Source of the DNA: Streptomyces luteolifulvus
Lineage (GTDB): Bacteria; Actinomycetota; Actinomycetes; Streptomycetales; Streptomycetaceae
DNA: 64,000 nt
Direction of reading: 5' to 3'
Assembly (NCBI RefSeq): GCF_008806595.1
Contig: NZ_VZRB01000035.1
Span: forward strand, 23,971 to 87,970
Shown here: in pieces, positions 36,561 to 44,671 of the stretch
Position numbering within the stretch: position 1 is the first letter of the stretch
Layout: the number at the start of each line of letters is the position of its first letter
The notes under the pieces: model-generated
The model's database searches: none
What the model saw: the letters and a program-made list of their open reading frames with translations, nothing else
What the model was told of the DNA's origin: nothing
Made by a program: the position numbers and the translations under genes

Positions 36561-37315
36561 GCCGCGACCCCCAGATACGCCTCGATGACCGCGGGATCGC
36601 GCTGGACCTGTTCCGGCGGGCCCTCGGCGATCTTGCGGCCGAAATCGAGACACACCACCCGATCGCACAGGCCCATCACGAACCCCATGTGGTGCTCGAC
36701 CACCACCAGCGTGAGGTCGAAGTCCTGGCGGATGGCGCGCACCAGGTCGGCGAAGTCGTCGACCTCGCCGTGGCTGAGGCCGTTGACGGGTTCGTCGAGC
36801 AGCAGCAGCCGGGGCCGGACGGCCAGCGCTCTGGCCAGTTCCACGCGTTTGAGCGTGCCGAACGGCAGCCCGGAGGCAGGGCGGTCGGCGACGTCCGAGA
36901 GGTCCAGCCGCCGCAGCAGCTCATCGGCCTGGTCGCGCAGCCGCGCCTCCTCCTGCCGGACGCGAGGGAGCCGCAGTGCCGCGGCCAGGTGTCCCGCACG
37001 GCCCCTTGTGTGGGCGCCGACCATGACGTTCTCGCGGACCGTGAGGCGCGGGAACAGGCCCAGATTCTGAAAGGTGCGGGCGATGCCGCGGCGGGCCACG
37101 GCGTGCGGCGCGAGGCCGAGCAGGTCCTCACCTTCGTACCGCACCGTTCCGGCATCGGGTGTGCAGCGCCGGGTGAGGCAGTTGAACAATGTGGTCTTTC
37201 CGGCTCCATTGGGCCCGATGAGCCCGACGGCGGAGCCGGCCTCGACGGCGAACGCGACGCCGTCCAGGGCCGTGATCCCGCCGAAGCGCACGGTAATGCC
37301 GTCGACCGTGAGCAT
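36557..37315 (-). CDS. livG: Branched-chain-type ABC ATPase LivG
   Basis: 252 residues from ATG 37315 (AAAGGGCG upstream). Walker A GPNGAGKTT and Walker B LLLLDEPVNGLSH. The signature region reads GLPFGTLKRVELARAL, the common LivG variant of LSGGQ. First gene of the operon LivG-LivF-LivH-LivM-binding protein, divergent from a PucR-family gene. Confidence 0.9.
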   Translation of the reverse strand: MLTVDGITVRFGGITALDGVAFAVEAGSAVGLIGPNGAGKTTLFNCLTRRCTPDAGTVRYEGEDLLGLAPHAVARRGIARTFQNLGLFPRLTVRENVMVGAHTRGRAGHLAAALRLPRVRQEEARLRDQADELLRRLDLSDVADRPASGLPFGTLKRVELARALAVRPRLLLLDEPVNGLSHGEVDDFADLVRAIRQDFDLTLVVVEHHMGFVMGLCDRVVCLDFGRKIAEGPPEQVQRDPAVIEAYLGVAA

Positions 37316-37387
37316 GAGTGACGCCCTTTCCGAGATCCCTGAGGGATGGGAGAGCGTCACCGTAGGGGGGCGGGTTCCGGACGCACA

Positions 37388-37405
37388 TTGGGTGCGGAAA
37401 CCCAA
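37388..37405. promoter_or_regulatory. Inverted repeat TTGGGT-N6-ACCCAA in the liv/PucR promoter
   Basis: TTGGGT at 37388-37393 and ACCCAA at 37400-37405 form a perfect 6-bp inverted repeat in the 188-base gap between livG and the divergent PucR-type gene. A candidate operator for that regulator. Confidence 0.4.
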
Positions 37406-37503
37406 CTTCAGATCCGACGACTTGTGCGCCGCGCACAGTGCCGCCGAAATCTCCGCCGCCGGACCTGTTGACGCGGCACGAGCTGGCATGAACCATCTGC
37501 GCC

Positions 37504-38799
37504 ATGTCTGGTGCACTCGTCGTGGGCACTCCCACTCTGCCCGAACCGCTCCGCCAGGAGCGGCGGCGGATCCTGCGCGCCGTGCAGGACCGGGTCGAGG
37601 AGGTGGCGGACACCGCCGTGGCGGTGATGCGTGAGGAGATCCCGTCGTACGGGGTGCAGGACGAGCGCTTCTTCCAGGACGTACGGGACCAGGTGCTCTC
37701 GCACTACAGGATCCAGCTGACGGTGCTGGCGGGGACCCGGGACATCGCCTCGGAGGACCTGGTCTTCAGCCGTGCGGCGGCCATGCGCAGGGCACGGGCG
37801 GGGTTCGCCCTGGAGGACTGGATGAGCGCCTTCCGTGTCGGCCGGCAGGTCTTCTGGAACGCGCTGACGGAATGCGCGGGCACCTCACCCACGGCCCAGC
37901 AGGCCGCGCTGTCCCTCGTCACACCGATGATGCGATACGTGGACTTCGCCAGCACCCACGCGGCGCAGGCCTACGTGGAGTATCAGCAGCACATCGTGGC
38001 GGACGCGGACCGGGAGCGCAGGGACCTTCTGGAGCAGCTCCTGGCCGGTGCGGGGCCGACACGCGGCCCCCTGCTCGCCGCGGCACAGGCGTACGGCATC
38101 GGGCCCCACTCTCCGATGATGGTGGTCGTGGCGTCCTGTGTCCGCGACACCCGCACCGGGGACACGGCCCTGGAGGAAAGCGGTTACGCCACCAGCGCGG
38201 CGATCACCGTCGCGGGGTACTGGGCCAGCAGAACCCTGGTGGTCGTCCGCCACGGCGAGGTGGTGGCCGTGCCCGTGGTGCGCGCCGGTATGGACGAGGA
38301 AGACGTGTGCGCACACTTCGACGCCGTGCAACGGCGCCTCGCCAAGGAGGGGACCCTGCTCTGCGTCGGTGTCAGCACGGTCGCCCGCGGCGCGTCCGAA
38401 CTGCCGCGCGCCTACCAGGAGGCACGGGCGGCGCTCGAACTCGTTCCGGACGAGGGCGGGGTGGCGGCGCTGCCCCGGCTGTCCCCGTTCGACTATCTGG
38501 CCATGCGCGCCGACGACATCGCCCGTCAGCTGATCGACCCTCGGGTGAGCGAACTCCTGGACGACGACCGCAGGCGCGGCGCCCCACTGGCGGCCACGGT
38601 GCGGGCGTTCGCCGACGCCGACCTGAACCTGCGGCTGGCCGCCGACCGGCTGCGTGTGCATCACAACACGGCGCACTACCGATTGCGCCGGATCGAGGAA
38701 CGCACCGGGCGCAATCCGCGCCGGATCGCGGACCTGATGGAACTGCTGGTGGCCCTCGCCCTCCGCGACGGGACCCAGGAAGGCGAGGACAAACGGTGA
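37504..38799 (+). CDS. PucR/CdaR-type transcriptional regulator
   Basis: 431 residues from ATG 37504. N-terminal helical sensor region (about 15-180), a GGDEF-like middle (about 180-330), and a C-terminal PucR HTH with LRVHHNTAHYRLRRIEERTG near 383-402. Divergent from the Liv importer, its probable target; translationally coupled to a TetR gene downstream. Confidence 0.88.
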   Translation: MSGALVVGTPTLPEPLRQERRRILRAVQDRVEEVADTAVAVMREEIPSYGVQDERFFQDVRDQVLSHYRIQLTVLAGTRDIASEDLVFSRAAAMRRARAGFALEDWMSAFRVGRQVFWNALTECAGTSPTAQQAALSLVTPMMRYVDFASTHAAQAYVEYQQHIVADADRERRDLLEQLLAGAGPTRGPLLAAAQAYGIGPHSPMMVVVASCVRDTRTGDTALEESGYATSAAITVAGYWASRTLVVVRHGEVVAVPVVRAGMDEEDVCAHFDAVQRRLAKEGTLLCVGVSTVARGASELPRAYQEARAALELVPDEGGVAALPRLSPFDYLAMRADDIARQLIDPRVSELLDDDRRRGAPLAATVRAFADADLNLRLAADRLRVHHNTAHYRLRRIEERTGRNPRRIADLMELLVALALRDGTQEGEDKR

Positions 38800-39458
38800 G
38801 CGAGACCGTAGAGCGGTTGACCCACGACACACAGCAGCCGGCCGCGCAGGAGACCCCTGCCGCGGACCGCCCGCAAGCCCGCCGAGCGCTGCTGGACGCG
38901 GCCCTCGAAGTATTCACCGAGCGCGGCTACAACGACGCCAGCCTCGCCGAGATCGCGGCCCGCTCCGGCATCGACGTGGGCAGCCTGTTCCAGCACTACG
39001 GCGGAAAGAAGGGGCTGTACCTGGAACTGTGGGAGGACTTCCGCGAGGAACAGGAACGCCGGACCGCACGGATGCTGGCCGAGGCCCGGAGCCGCGGGGT
39101 GGAAGACCCGATCACCCTCTTCGTCGAGGGAGCGCGGGCCTACCTGGAGGGAGCCTGGGAGAACCGCCGTATCGGCAGACGGCTCGTGGAGGAGGACGGC
39201 CCCGCAGGCTTCGACACCCTGCGGCGCCAATGGGACCGCGCATGGGTGCGGCGCAACGCCCGGCTCCTGGAGGTGGACGAGCGGCGCCGCGCCGGCCGGG
39301 TACGGGTGATCGTGCTGACCACGATCATCGGAGGAGCGGCGCGGGAACTGGGCGACTGCGCGGACGAGGCGGAGGCCCAGGAGGTCATGGACGAGGTGTG
39401 CGGCATCCTGTTCCATCTCTGGTCGACCTCGCTGGCCGGGACCGACACGGCTGTGTAG
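38796..39458 (+). CDS. TetR/AcrR-family regulator
   Basis: 220 residues from GTG 38796, overlapping the PucR stop (GTGA). The HTH lies at about 40-70, SLAEIAARSGIDVGSLFQHY. The ligand-binding part is unrecognised. The only TetR protein in the window, so a candidate for the paired operators at 30.4 kb, 8 kb away, though nothing ties them directly. Confidence 0.87.
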   Translation: MSETVERLTHDTQQPAAQETPAADRPQARRALLDAALEVFTERGYNDASLAEIAARSGIDVGSLFQHYGGKKGLYLELWEDFREEQERRTARMLAEARSRGVEDPITLFVEGARAYLEGAWENRRIGRRLVEEDGPAGFDTLRRQWDRAWVRRNARLLEVDERRRAGRVRVIVLTTIIGGAARELGDCADEAEAQEVMDEVCGILFHLWSTSLAGTDTAV

Positions 39459-39464
39459 GACGGT

Positions 39465-39842
39465 TCACGGACTCGTGCCGGTCTTCGTACCCGTGCGGGG
39501 ATGGGGGAGAGGCGGGTCGGTTCGGCGCAGCTCCGCGAGGAGTTCGTTCCGTCCCACCAGGAGTTCCGTGAGAATCCGGCGTGCGGCGCGCAGGAGTTCG
39601 GCGACATCGCCGCCGGCGAGGGCATAGCTGACCGTTGAGCCTTCCCGTACGGAGACCACGATTCCGGAACGGCGCAGTACGGCCAACTGCTGGGAAAGGC
39701 TGGACGGTTCGATGTCGATGTCGGTGAGAAGGTCCCGCACCGGGACGGGACCGTTCTGCAGCAGTTCGAGGACCCTGATACGCACCGGGTGGCCGAGCAT
39801 GCGGAAGAACTCGGCCTTGGCCTGGTAGAGGGGCACTTGCAT
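39465..39842 (-). CDS. ArsR-family regulator without metal-site cysteines
   Basis: 125 residues from ATG 39842 (GGGAGCGAG upstream). Winged-helix recognition helix in EPSSLSQQLAVLRRSG near 45-60. No Cys is present, so the classical metal-thiolate sensors are excluded; it may sense another signal or be constitutive. A palindrome upstream is a candidate self-operator. Confidence 0.85.
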   Translation of the reverse strand: MQVPLYQAKAEFFRMLGHPVRIRVLELLQNGPVPVRDLLTDIDIEPSSLSQQLAVLRRSGIVVSVREGSTVSYALAGGDVAELLRAARRILTELLVGRNELLAELRRTDPPLPHPRTGTKTGTSP

Positions 39843-39988
39843 GGTGATGGCTCGCTCCCTGCCGCATTCAAGGGCGTTCTCTCGGTGATGCGGCGGCCTG
39901 CGTGTGCCGCCGCGCGCGTCATGCACACCGATCTTCGCTGCTCAGGGCTCCGCGTCACCCCGAGTTGTGGTGATATGGATCTCGCGAG

Positions 39989-40004
39989 TTGAAGAAGTCT
40001 TCAA
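39989..40004. promoter_or_regulatory. TTGAAGA-AG-TCTTCAA palindrome upstream of the ArsR gene
   Basis: Seven-bp perfect arms with a two-base centre at 39989-40004, next to CTCGCGAG (39981-39988). Located 147-162 bases before the ArsR start; a plausible operator, since ArsR sites often carry TGAA/TTCA half-sites. Confidence 0.4.
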
Positions 40005-40040
40005 TGAGCGGGCACGCGGAGCCGAGGGGCGTGCGACGTC

Positions 40041-40415
40041 CTACACCTCGAGGTCTGCTTCGACGCGCTTGAGTTGATGGCGCGCCATGGCCAGGTTGGA
40101 CCTGGCGCGGTCGAGGACGACGTAGAGGAAAAGTCCGGCGCCGTGACGGCCTTTCACCAGCCGGATGAGGTGGTACTGGCTGCCGAGGGTGATGAGGATG
40201 TCCTCGATCTCGCCCTTCAGACCGACTTGTTCCATCGTGCGGACCTTGGCGCGGATGACGTCGGTGTTGCCGGCGGCGGCGACGATCAGGTCGAGGTCCT
40301 TGCCGCCGCCGAGCGTACCCAGGGCCATGCCGCTCGTGTAGTCGACGATGGCGGCCCCCATCGCCCCTTCGACCGCGGTCATCATTTCCTTCAGGGAGAC
40401 TTCGACATTCGCCAT
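40041..40415 (-). CDS. Roadblock/LC7-type small protein
   Basis: 124 residues from ATG 40415 with AAGGA upstream. The whole length fits a Roadblock/LC7 (MglB-like) fold: GAAIVDYTSGMALGTLGGG, a central helix, then ITLGSQYHLIRLVKG and FLYVVLDR strands. Such proteins usually regulate a small GTPase. In Streptomyces they often sit in conservon operons with a histidine kinase and GTPase, but here none is adjacent. Function unknown. Confidence 0.7.
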   Translation of the reverse strand: MANVEVSLKEMMTAVEGAMGAAIVDYTSGMALGTLGGGKDLDLIVAAAGNTDVIRAKVRTMEQVGLKGEIEDILITLGSQYHLIRLVKGRHGAGLFLYVVLDRARSNLAMARHQLKRVEADLEV

Positions 40416-40703
40416 GGCGTTCCTTTTTCTCGGCTGTGGACCTGGCTTGGCGGGTCCGGTTCGAGAAGGAACCGTACGGAGCGGATTCGCCCGAGACGCG
40501 GGATGGTTTGGGACTGGCACACGGAACTTCGGAAAGCTCAGCGATGTGCGGCCTTTTGATCGATCGGGGACGGAGCTTGGCCGTCGGCCGCCGTTGTTTT
40601 GCCGGCGGGGTGCGGGCACCGGCATCTCTTTGAAGTACAACGGCGTGCTGCTGGGAGACACCGAGCTGCAGGGGCACTGGGTCGGCTGGGAGAGGATCTC
40701 TGT

Positions 40704-41495
40704 ATGAAGCAACGGCAGACGGTGACGGTCGGTGTCGATCTGGCCGCGAGTGCGCGGCGTACCGCCGTGTGCCGGGTGGCCTGGGACGAGGCGGGCGGCA
40801 TGGCGGTGGAGTTCGTCGTGCCGGAACGGGACGAGGATCTGCTGGCGATGATCCGGGCGGCCGGCAAGACGGGCCTCGACTGCCCGCTCGGCTGGCCATC
40901 GAGCTTCGTGGCCACGGTCCTGGCCCACCACCGGGGTGAGCGACTGCCGCCTCCCGCCCGGTTCGAGGGGCGTGCGGACGGCCGGCCCGGGCTGAATGCG
41001 CTGCGGTTCCGGCTGACCGACGACCTCACCTGGAAGGAGACCTCGAGGCGGCCTCCGCTGTCGGTGTCCACCGATCTCCTGGGCGTAGTGGCCCTGCGAG
41101 CGGCCTATCTCCTGGACGCCCTCGAAGCGACGGGAGTCGCTGTGCCCCGGGACGGCTCCGGCCCGGTCGCCGAGGTCTATCCCGCTGCCGCGCTACGGCG
41201 ATGGGGGATCCGCCTCACCCGCAGCTACAAGAGCGCCACGCCGGAAGCGCGCGTTGTCCGAGAACAGATCGTCCACTCGGTCGAGACGGGCTTGGGCGTG
41301 GCCCTGCCCGAGCAGGTGCGGGCGAAGTGCGTGGACAGCCACGATCATCTCGACGCCTTGGTCTGTGCGCTGGTCGCCCGGGCCGTGCTGGTCGGGGACA
41401 CCCGTCGGCCGAGCTCTCCGGACGAGCACACGGCCGCCCGGCTGGAGGGGTGGATCCATCTGCCGGGCACGGATCTCTCGGCCCTTCGCTCCTGA
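40704..41495 (+). CDS. DUF429 family protein
   Basis: 263 residues from ATG 40704. The N-terminus VTVGVDLAASARRTAVCR and the motif GLDCPLGWPSSF, with DSHDHLDALVCALVARA near the end, fit DUF429, a predicted RNase H-like or nuclease-like family. Acidic residues in GVDLAAS, GLDCPLGWP and DAL match the family pattern. Biochemical activity unproven. Confidence 0.8.
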   Translation: MKQRQTVTVGVDLAASARRTAVCRVAWDEAGGMAVEFVVPERDEDLLAMIRAAGKTGLDCPLGWPSSFVATVLAHHRGERLPPPARFEGRADGRPGLNALRFRLTDDLTWKETSRRPPLSVSTDLLGVVALRAAYLLDALEATGVAVPRDGSGPVAEVYPAAALRRWGIRLTRSYKSATPEARVVREQIVHSVETGLGVALPEQVRAKCVDSHDHLDALVCALVARAVLVGDTRRPSSPDEHTAARLEGWIHLPGTDLSALRS

Positions 41496-41515
41496 TGTCC
41501 GCTACGAGCCGGCTC

Positions 41516-41902
41516 TCAGCCGGCTGCCGGCCCCCCGACATTGAACGTCGACTGCCCCGACCCGGCCCTCACGACGATGATGTCCGCGGGCACCCCCGTG
41601 GGGTTGCTCTCCCGGTGCACGGCGCCCTTGGGCACGTAGATGAAGTCGCCGGGACCGGCGTCCACCGTATGGGAGCCGTCCGGGCCGAACTCCATCTTCA
41701 GGGCTCCGGTGAGGACGTAGATCACCGATTCGTACGCGCCGTGGTGATGCCACGCGGAGACCATTCCGGCCTCGGTGCGGACGAACCCCGACCATGTTCC
41801 CTCCGTGGCGAAGGCCTCCTGCCGGTCCATCCCCGGAGTACCGGGCCCCGGCCTTCTGTCACCAGGAGTGACGACGAGAACCTGATCATGCTGACGGTCC
41901 AT
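41516..41902 (-). CDS. Cupin-domain protein
   Basis: 128 residues from ATG 41902 (AAGGAG upstream). Cupin motif 1 is WHHHGAYESVIYVLTG, motif 2 is GPGDFIYVPKGAVHRESN. His residues could bind one metal. Small cupins serve as dioxygenases, isomerases or sensors; the role here is unknown. Single gene. Confidence 0.85.
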   Translation of the reverse strand: MDRQHDQVLVVTPGDRRPGPGTPGMDRQEAFATEGTWSGFVRTEAGMVSAWHHHGAYESVIYVLTGALKMEFGPDGSHTVDAGPGDFIYVPKGAVHRESNPTGVPADIIVVRAGSGQSTFNVGGPAAG

Positions 41903-42039
41903 GACGACTCCTTCCGCTCGGGCCGTCGAGCCCCGCCATGGACTCGACACCGACCTGTACGGGCGGCACTGTCCTGCCCACAAGGCTAGCCGAGACCAGG
42001 TTCAGGCACCCGGGCGCGCCGGCCGCCTGGTACACCTGC

Positions 42040-42948
42040 TCAGCACCCGCTGCGTGCCTTTCGTCGGGCGTCCCGTACCACCCGTAGCGCGCCCATCAGC
42101 GGAGGCTTCGCGGAACCGTGCAGCAGCCCAGTGCCGCGCACCAGTGTCGCGTCCGCCGTCAACAGTTCTATCTCGACGACCGCGGACAGCAGCGGTCGAG
42201 CTTGCGGCGCAGCCAACGCCGCCATATCCCGGGCCGCCTCCAAAGATGCCCGGGCCGCGGTCACCTGGTGGGCAATCAGGTGACGCAGCGTCAGGGACTC
42301 GCAGCCTGCCGCCATGTCCTCCACCGTGACCGAGAAATGCTCCAGCGTCTGTGCGGGTATGCCCAGCCGCCCGTCCCGCACGTCTTCGGCAAGGTCGTTG
42401 ACGAAGTCCAGCCGCTGACTGCCGTCGATGAGCGTCCGGCACGCCGCCCGGAATCGCCCGTCGTCCTTCTCCGGCCCGAGCAACACGCCGACGAGCATGA
42501 ATGCCGGCAGCGAATAGGCGTCCAGATAAGCTTGATAGTCACTCTCGTCGGTAAATCCGCTGAACTCCAGCTCGGCAGTGGCTGTGGACAGATAGTCCTC
42601 CACCACCTGCCGCAGCCGTGGACAGGCCGCAATGGTGTGCAGCAGAGCGCGGATCAGCGGATCGGCGCTCAGCCCTGTCTCCAGCGCCTTGCGCACCTGT
42701 TGCTCCCAGGACGCCCATGCCGCGACCCGCTGCGGTTTCGGACCGGTGTCGAGGAGGTTGTCCCCGTGGTGCATCACGGCCGTGACCGCCACCACATGGG
42801 GCAGTACCGGCCGCGGCAGCAGCGCACGGGCCGCGAAGTACGACGTGCGGCGGTACCGCGCCACCAATGTGCGCTGGGCGTTGTAGTCGCTCCGCAGCTG
42901 ACGCTCTCGTATCCCCGCCGCGTCCAGGCTCGTGTTCCACGCACTCAT
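42040..42948 (-). CDS. Squalene/phytoene synthase-like protein (head-to-head prenyltransferase fold)
   Basis: 302 residues from ATG 42948. Two Asp-rich motifs are correctly placed: Asp63-N-L-L-Asp67 (GDNLLDT) and Asp185-L-A-E-Asp189 in LDFVNDLAEDVRDGRLGIP. The sequence before the second motif, SQRLDFVNDL, matches the trans-isoprenyl-diphosphate synthase head-to-head class. Expected substrates are prenyl diphosphates bound through Mg2+. No other carotenoid or hopanoid genes are near, so its product cannot be deduced. Confidence 0.78.
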   Translation of the reverse strand: MSAWNTSLDAAGIRERQLRSDYNAQRTLVARYRRTSYFAARALLPRPVLPHVVAVTAVMHHGDNLLDTGPKPQRVAAWASWEQQVRKALETGLSADPLIRALLHTIAACPRLRQVVEDYLSTATAELEFSGFTDESDYQAYLDAYSLPAFMLVGVLLGPEKDDGRFRAACRTLIDGSQRLDFVNDLAEDVRDGRLGIPAQTLEHFSVTVEDMAAGCESLTLRHLIAHQVTAARASLEAARDMAALAAPQARPLLSAVVEIELLTADATLVRGTGLLHGSAKPPLMGALRVVRDARRKARSGC

Positions 42949-43248
42949 GAGCCGATCGTATGTGCAGGCCCTCGGCTGCACGGCCACGCTCTGCCGGGCC
43001 TGCCCGTATTGCAGACCTTCCGGTCGTTAACCCATTCGCTGTTGCCTTCTCAAATTCCTCCATTGCGTCGGTCTCCGCTCCAGTGACCTGCGTAAATGAT
43101 CACATGAGATTGCCAATAGGCCTGGCCGGGCTGCCCATGTGTCGATGCGTCAGGTTGCGGATCTGACGGACCGTCGGTTGTCTCGTCAATGGAGCAGTAC
43201 AGGGGCGCCGCGCAGACAGGCCGGCCACTGCTCCGTTGGAGGATTCCC
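42949..43248. other. Intergenic region between prenyl-synthase-like gene and sortase pair
   Basis: 300 bases with no convincing gene. It contains a comparatively AT-rich stretch (about 43027-43110) likely to hold divergent promoters; I saw no clear palindrome. Confidence 0.4.
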
Positions 43249-43737
43249 TTGCGAAACTCACACGTTGGCGTTGGCATCGGCCTGATTGCCGGTGTCCTGG
43301 CACTGCAGAGTCCGGCTGCCGCGGCCGCCGAGGACTCAGAGGTATTCATCCGCCCGTGGAAGGCCACGCCCGGCTCTACGGTCACCGTCAGCACCACGGC
43401 ATGCGGCGCGGAGACGTACGGCAAGGGCGAGTCGGCGGTGGCCGGCAAGTTCCACCTCTTCGCAGGCGACCGCAAGGGCGTGCTCACCGGCGAGTTCGTG
43501 ATCCCGGAAGGGACCGACCCCACCACCGACACGGTCACCCTCAAGTGCCCGCCCCGGATCAAGCTCACGGAGACGTACCAGATCACCGCTGGCCGGCCGA
43601 ACGGCGCCGTCGAGGCCGGATTCGGCGACGCCAAGGACCGGGACACACAGCTGGCCGTGGGCGGTGCACTGCTCGCCGCAGCCAGCGCCGGGTGTCTCGT
43701 CAGGATGCGCCGCCGCTCGGCCGCCGACCGGACCTGA
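43249..43737 (+). CDS. Exported protein with C-terminal membrane anchor, next to sortase
   Basis: 162 residues from TTG 43249, preferred because GGAGGA lies at 43238-43243, five bases before it; the frame runs back to ATG 43189 but that start has no ribosome site and would bury the signal peptide. Signal peptide to about AAAAAE (residue 27), an Ig-like middle with two Cys (TTACG and LKCPP), then a membrane segment and RMRRR tail. No LPxTG or LAxTG sorting motif is visible. Pairs with the class F sortase. Confidence 0.8.
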   Translation: MRNSHVGVGIGLIAGVLALQSPAAAAAEDSEVFIRPWKATPGSTVTVSTTACGAETYGKGESAVAGKFHLFAGDRKGVLTGEFVIPEGTDPTTDTVTLKCPPRIKLTETYQITAGRPNGAVEAGFGDAKDRDTQLAVGGALLAAASAGCLVRMRRRSAADRT

Positions 43738-43833
43738 CCTCTCCCTCCCGCCGTGCGGCCCCCGGCACCGTGCCTCACCCCGGGGGCCGCACGGAACGTA
43801 CCCACCCCGCTGCAGGCAAGGGGCTAAACCGCG

Positions 43834-44517
43834 ATGGAACCCGGGCACAGGACCGGCGATGCCGCACCTCCCTTCGTCCCCTCGACCATGTTTCTGGCCT
43901 GGGTCCTGGTGGTGGGCGCCGTGCTGGTGATCGGCGCGGTGCACGACTCGCAACCACCGCAACCCTCCGCCGGCCAGGCCTTCTCCACCCCCGTGGCGGG
44001 GCCGACGCCCAGCCGTTCCGCCGCACCGAGCGCGCCCGCCGTCCGGCCGCTGCCTCCTGCCGAGCCGGACCGGATTCGGATCCCCGCCATCCGCGTGAAC
44101 GCGCCCATGACCAAGCTGGCCCTCGACCGTGAAGGAGCGCTGCGCCCCCCGTCCGCCGACAAACCCAACCTCGCCGGCTGGTACGGCAAGGGCACGGCAC
44201 CCGGCTCGAAGGGCACAGCCCTCATCGCGGGCCATGTGGACCTGCCCGGCGGCCGTCCCGGCGTCTTCTTCGAGCTCGGCTCCCTGAGCAAGGGTGACAC
44301 GATCGAGGTCAGCCGGGCGGACCGGCGTACGGCCGTGTTCACCGTCAACGCCGTGGAGGTCTACAAGAAGTCAGGATTCCCGAGCGAGAAGGTCTACGGC
44401 AGCTCCGACCGGCCCGAACTGCGGGTGATCACCTGCGGCGGCGGTTACGCCAAGAAGACCGGATACCTGGGCAACGTGGTGGCCTACGCGACGCTCACCG
44501 AGGTGAAACGGCTTTGA
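43834..44517 (+). CDS. Class F sortase
   Basis: 227 residues from ATG 43834. One membrane anchor (about 18-40), a Ser/Pro-rich spacer, then the sortase fold with catalytic His in LIAGHVD near 132 and Cys in VITCGGG near 200, GYLGNVV close behind. Class F sortases of actinobacteria cleave surface-protein sorting motifs on the outer face of the membrane. Its in-cell substrate may be the upstream exported protein, but that lacks a standard motif. Confidence 0.88.
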   Translation: MEPGHRTGDAAPPFVPSTMFLAWVLVVGAVLVIGAVHDSQPPQPSAGQAFSTPVAGPTPSRSAAPSAPAVRPLPPAEPDRIRIPAIRVNAPMTKLALDREGALRPPSADKPNLAGWYGKGTAPGSKGTALIAGHVDLPGGRPGVFFELGSLSKGDTIEVSRADRRTAVFTVNAVEVYKKSGFPSEKVYGSSDRPELRVITCGGGYAKKTGYLGNVVAYATLTEVKRL

Positions 44518-44671
44518 CAATACCTGGCGGTGCTGCGCACGGAGTCCTCATAGGCACGCACCGCCCACCACGTTCCCCCTTCCCACTTCCCACTGCCGGA
44601 CCGCGCCCAGCGCGTCACCGGCGCAACGCGCTCTGGCTCGCGTAGCCGTGTCGTGTGGTGCCGTGTCGATG

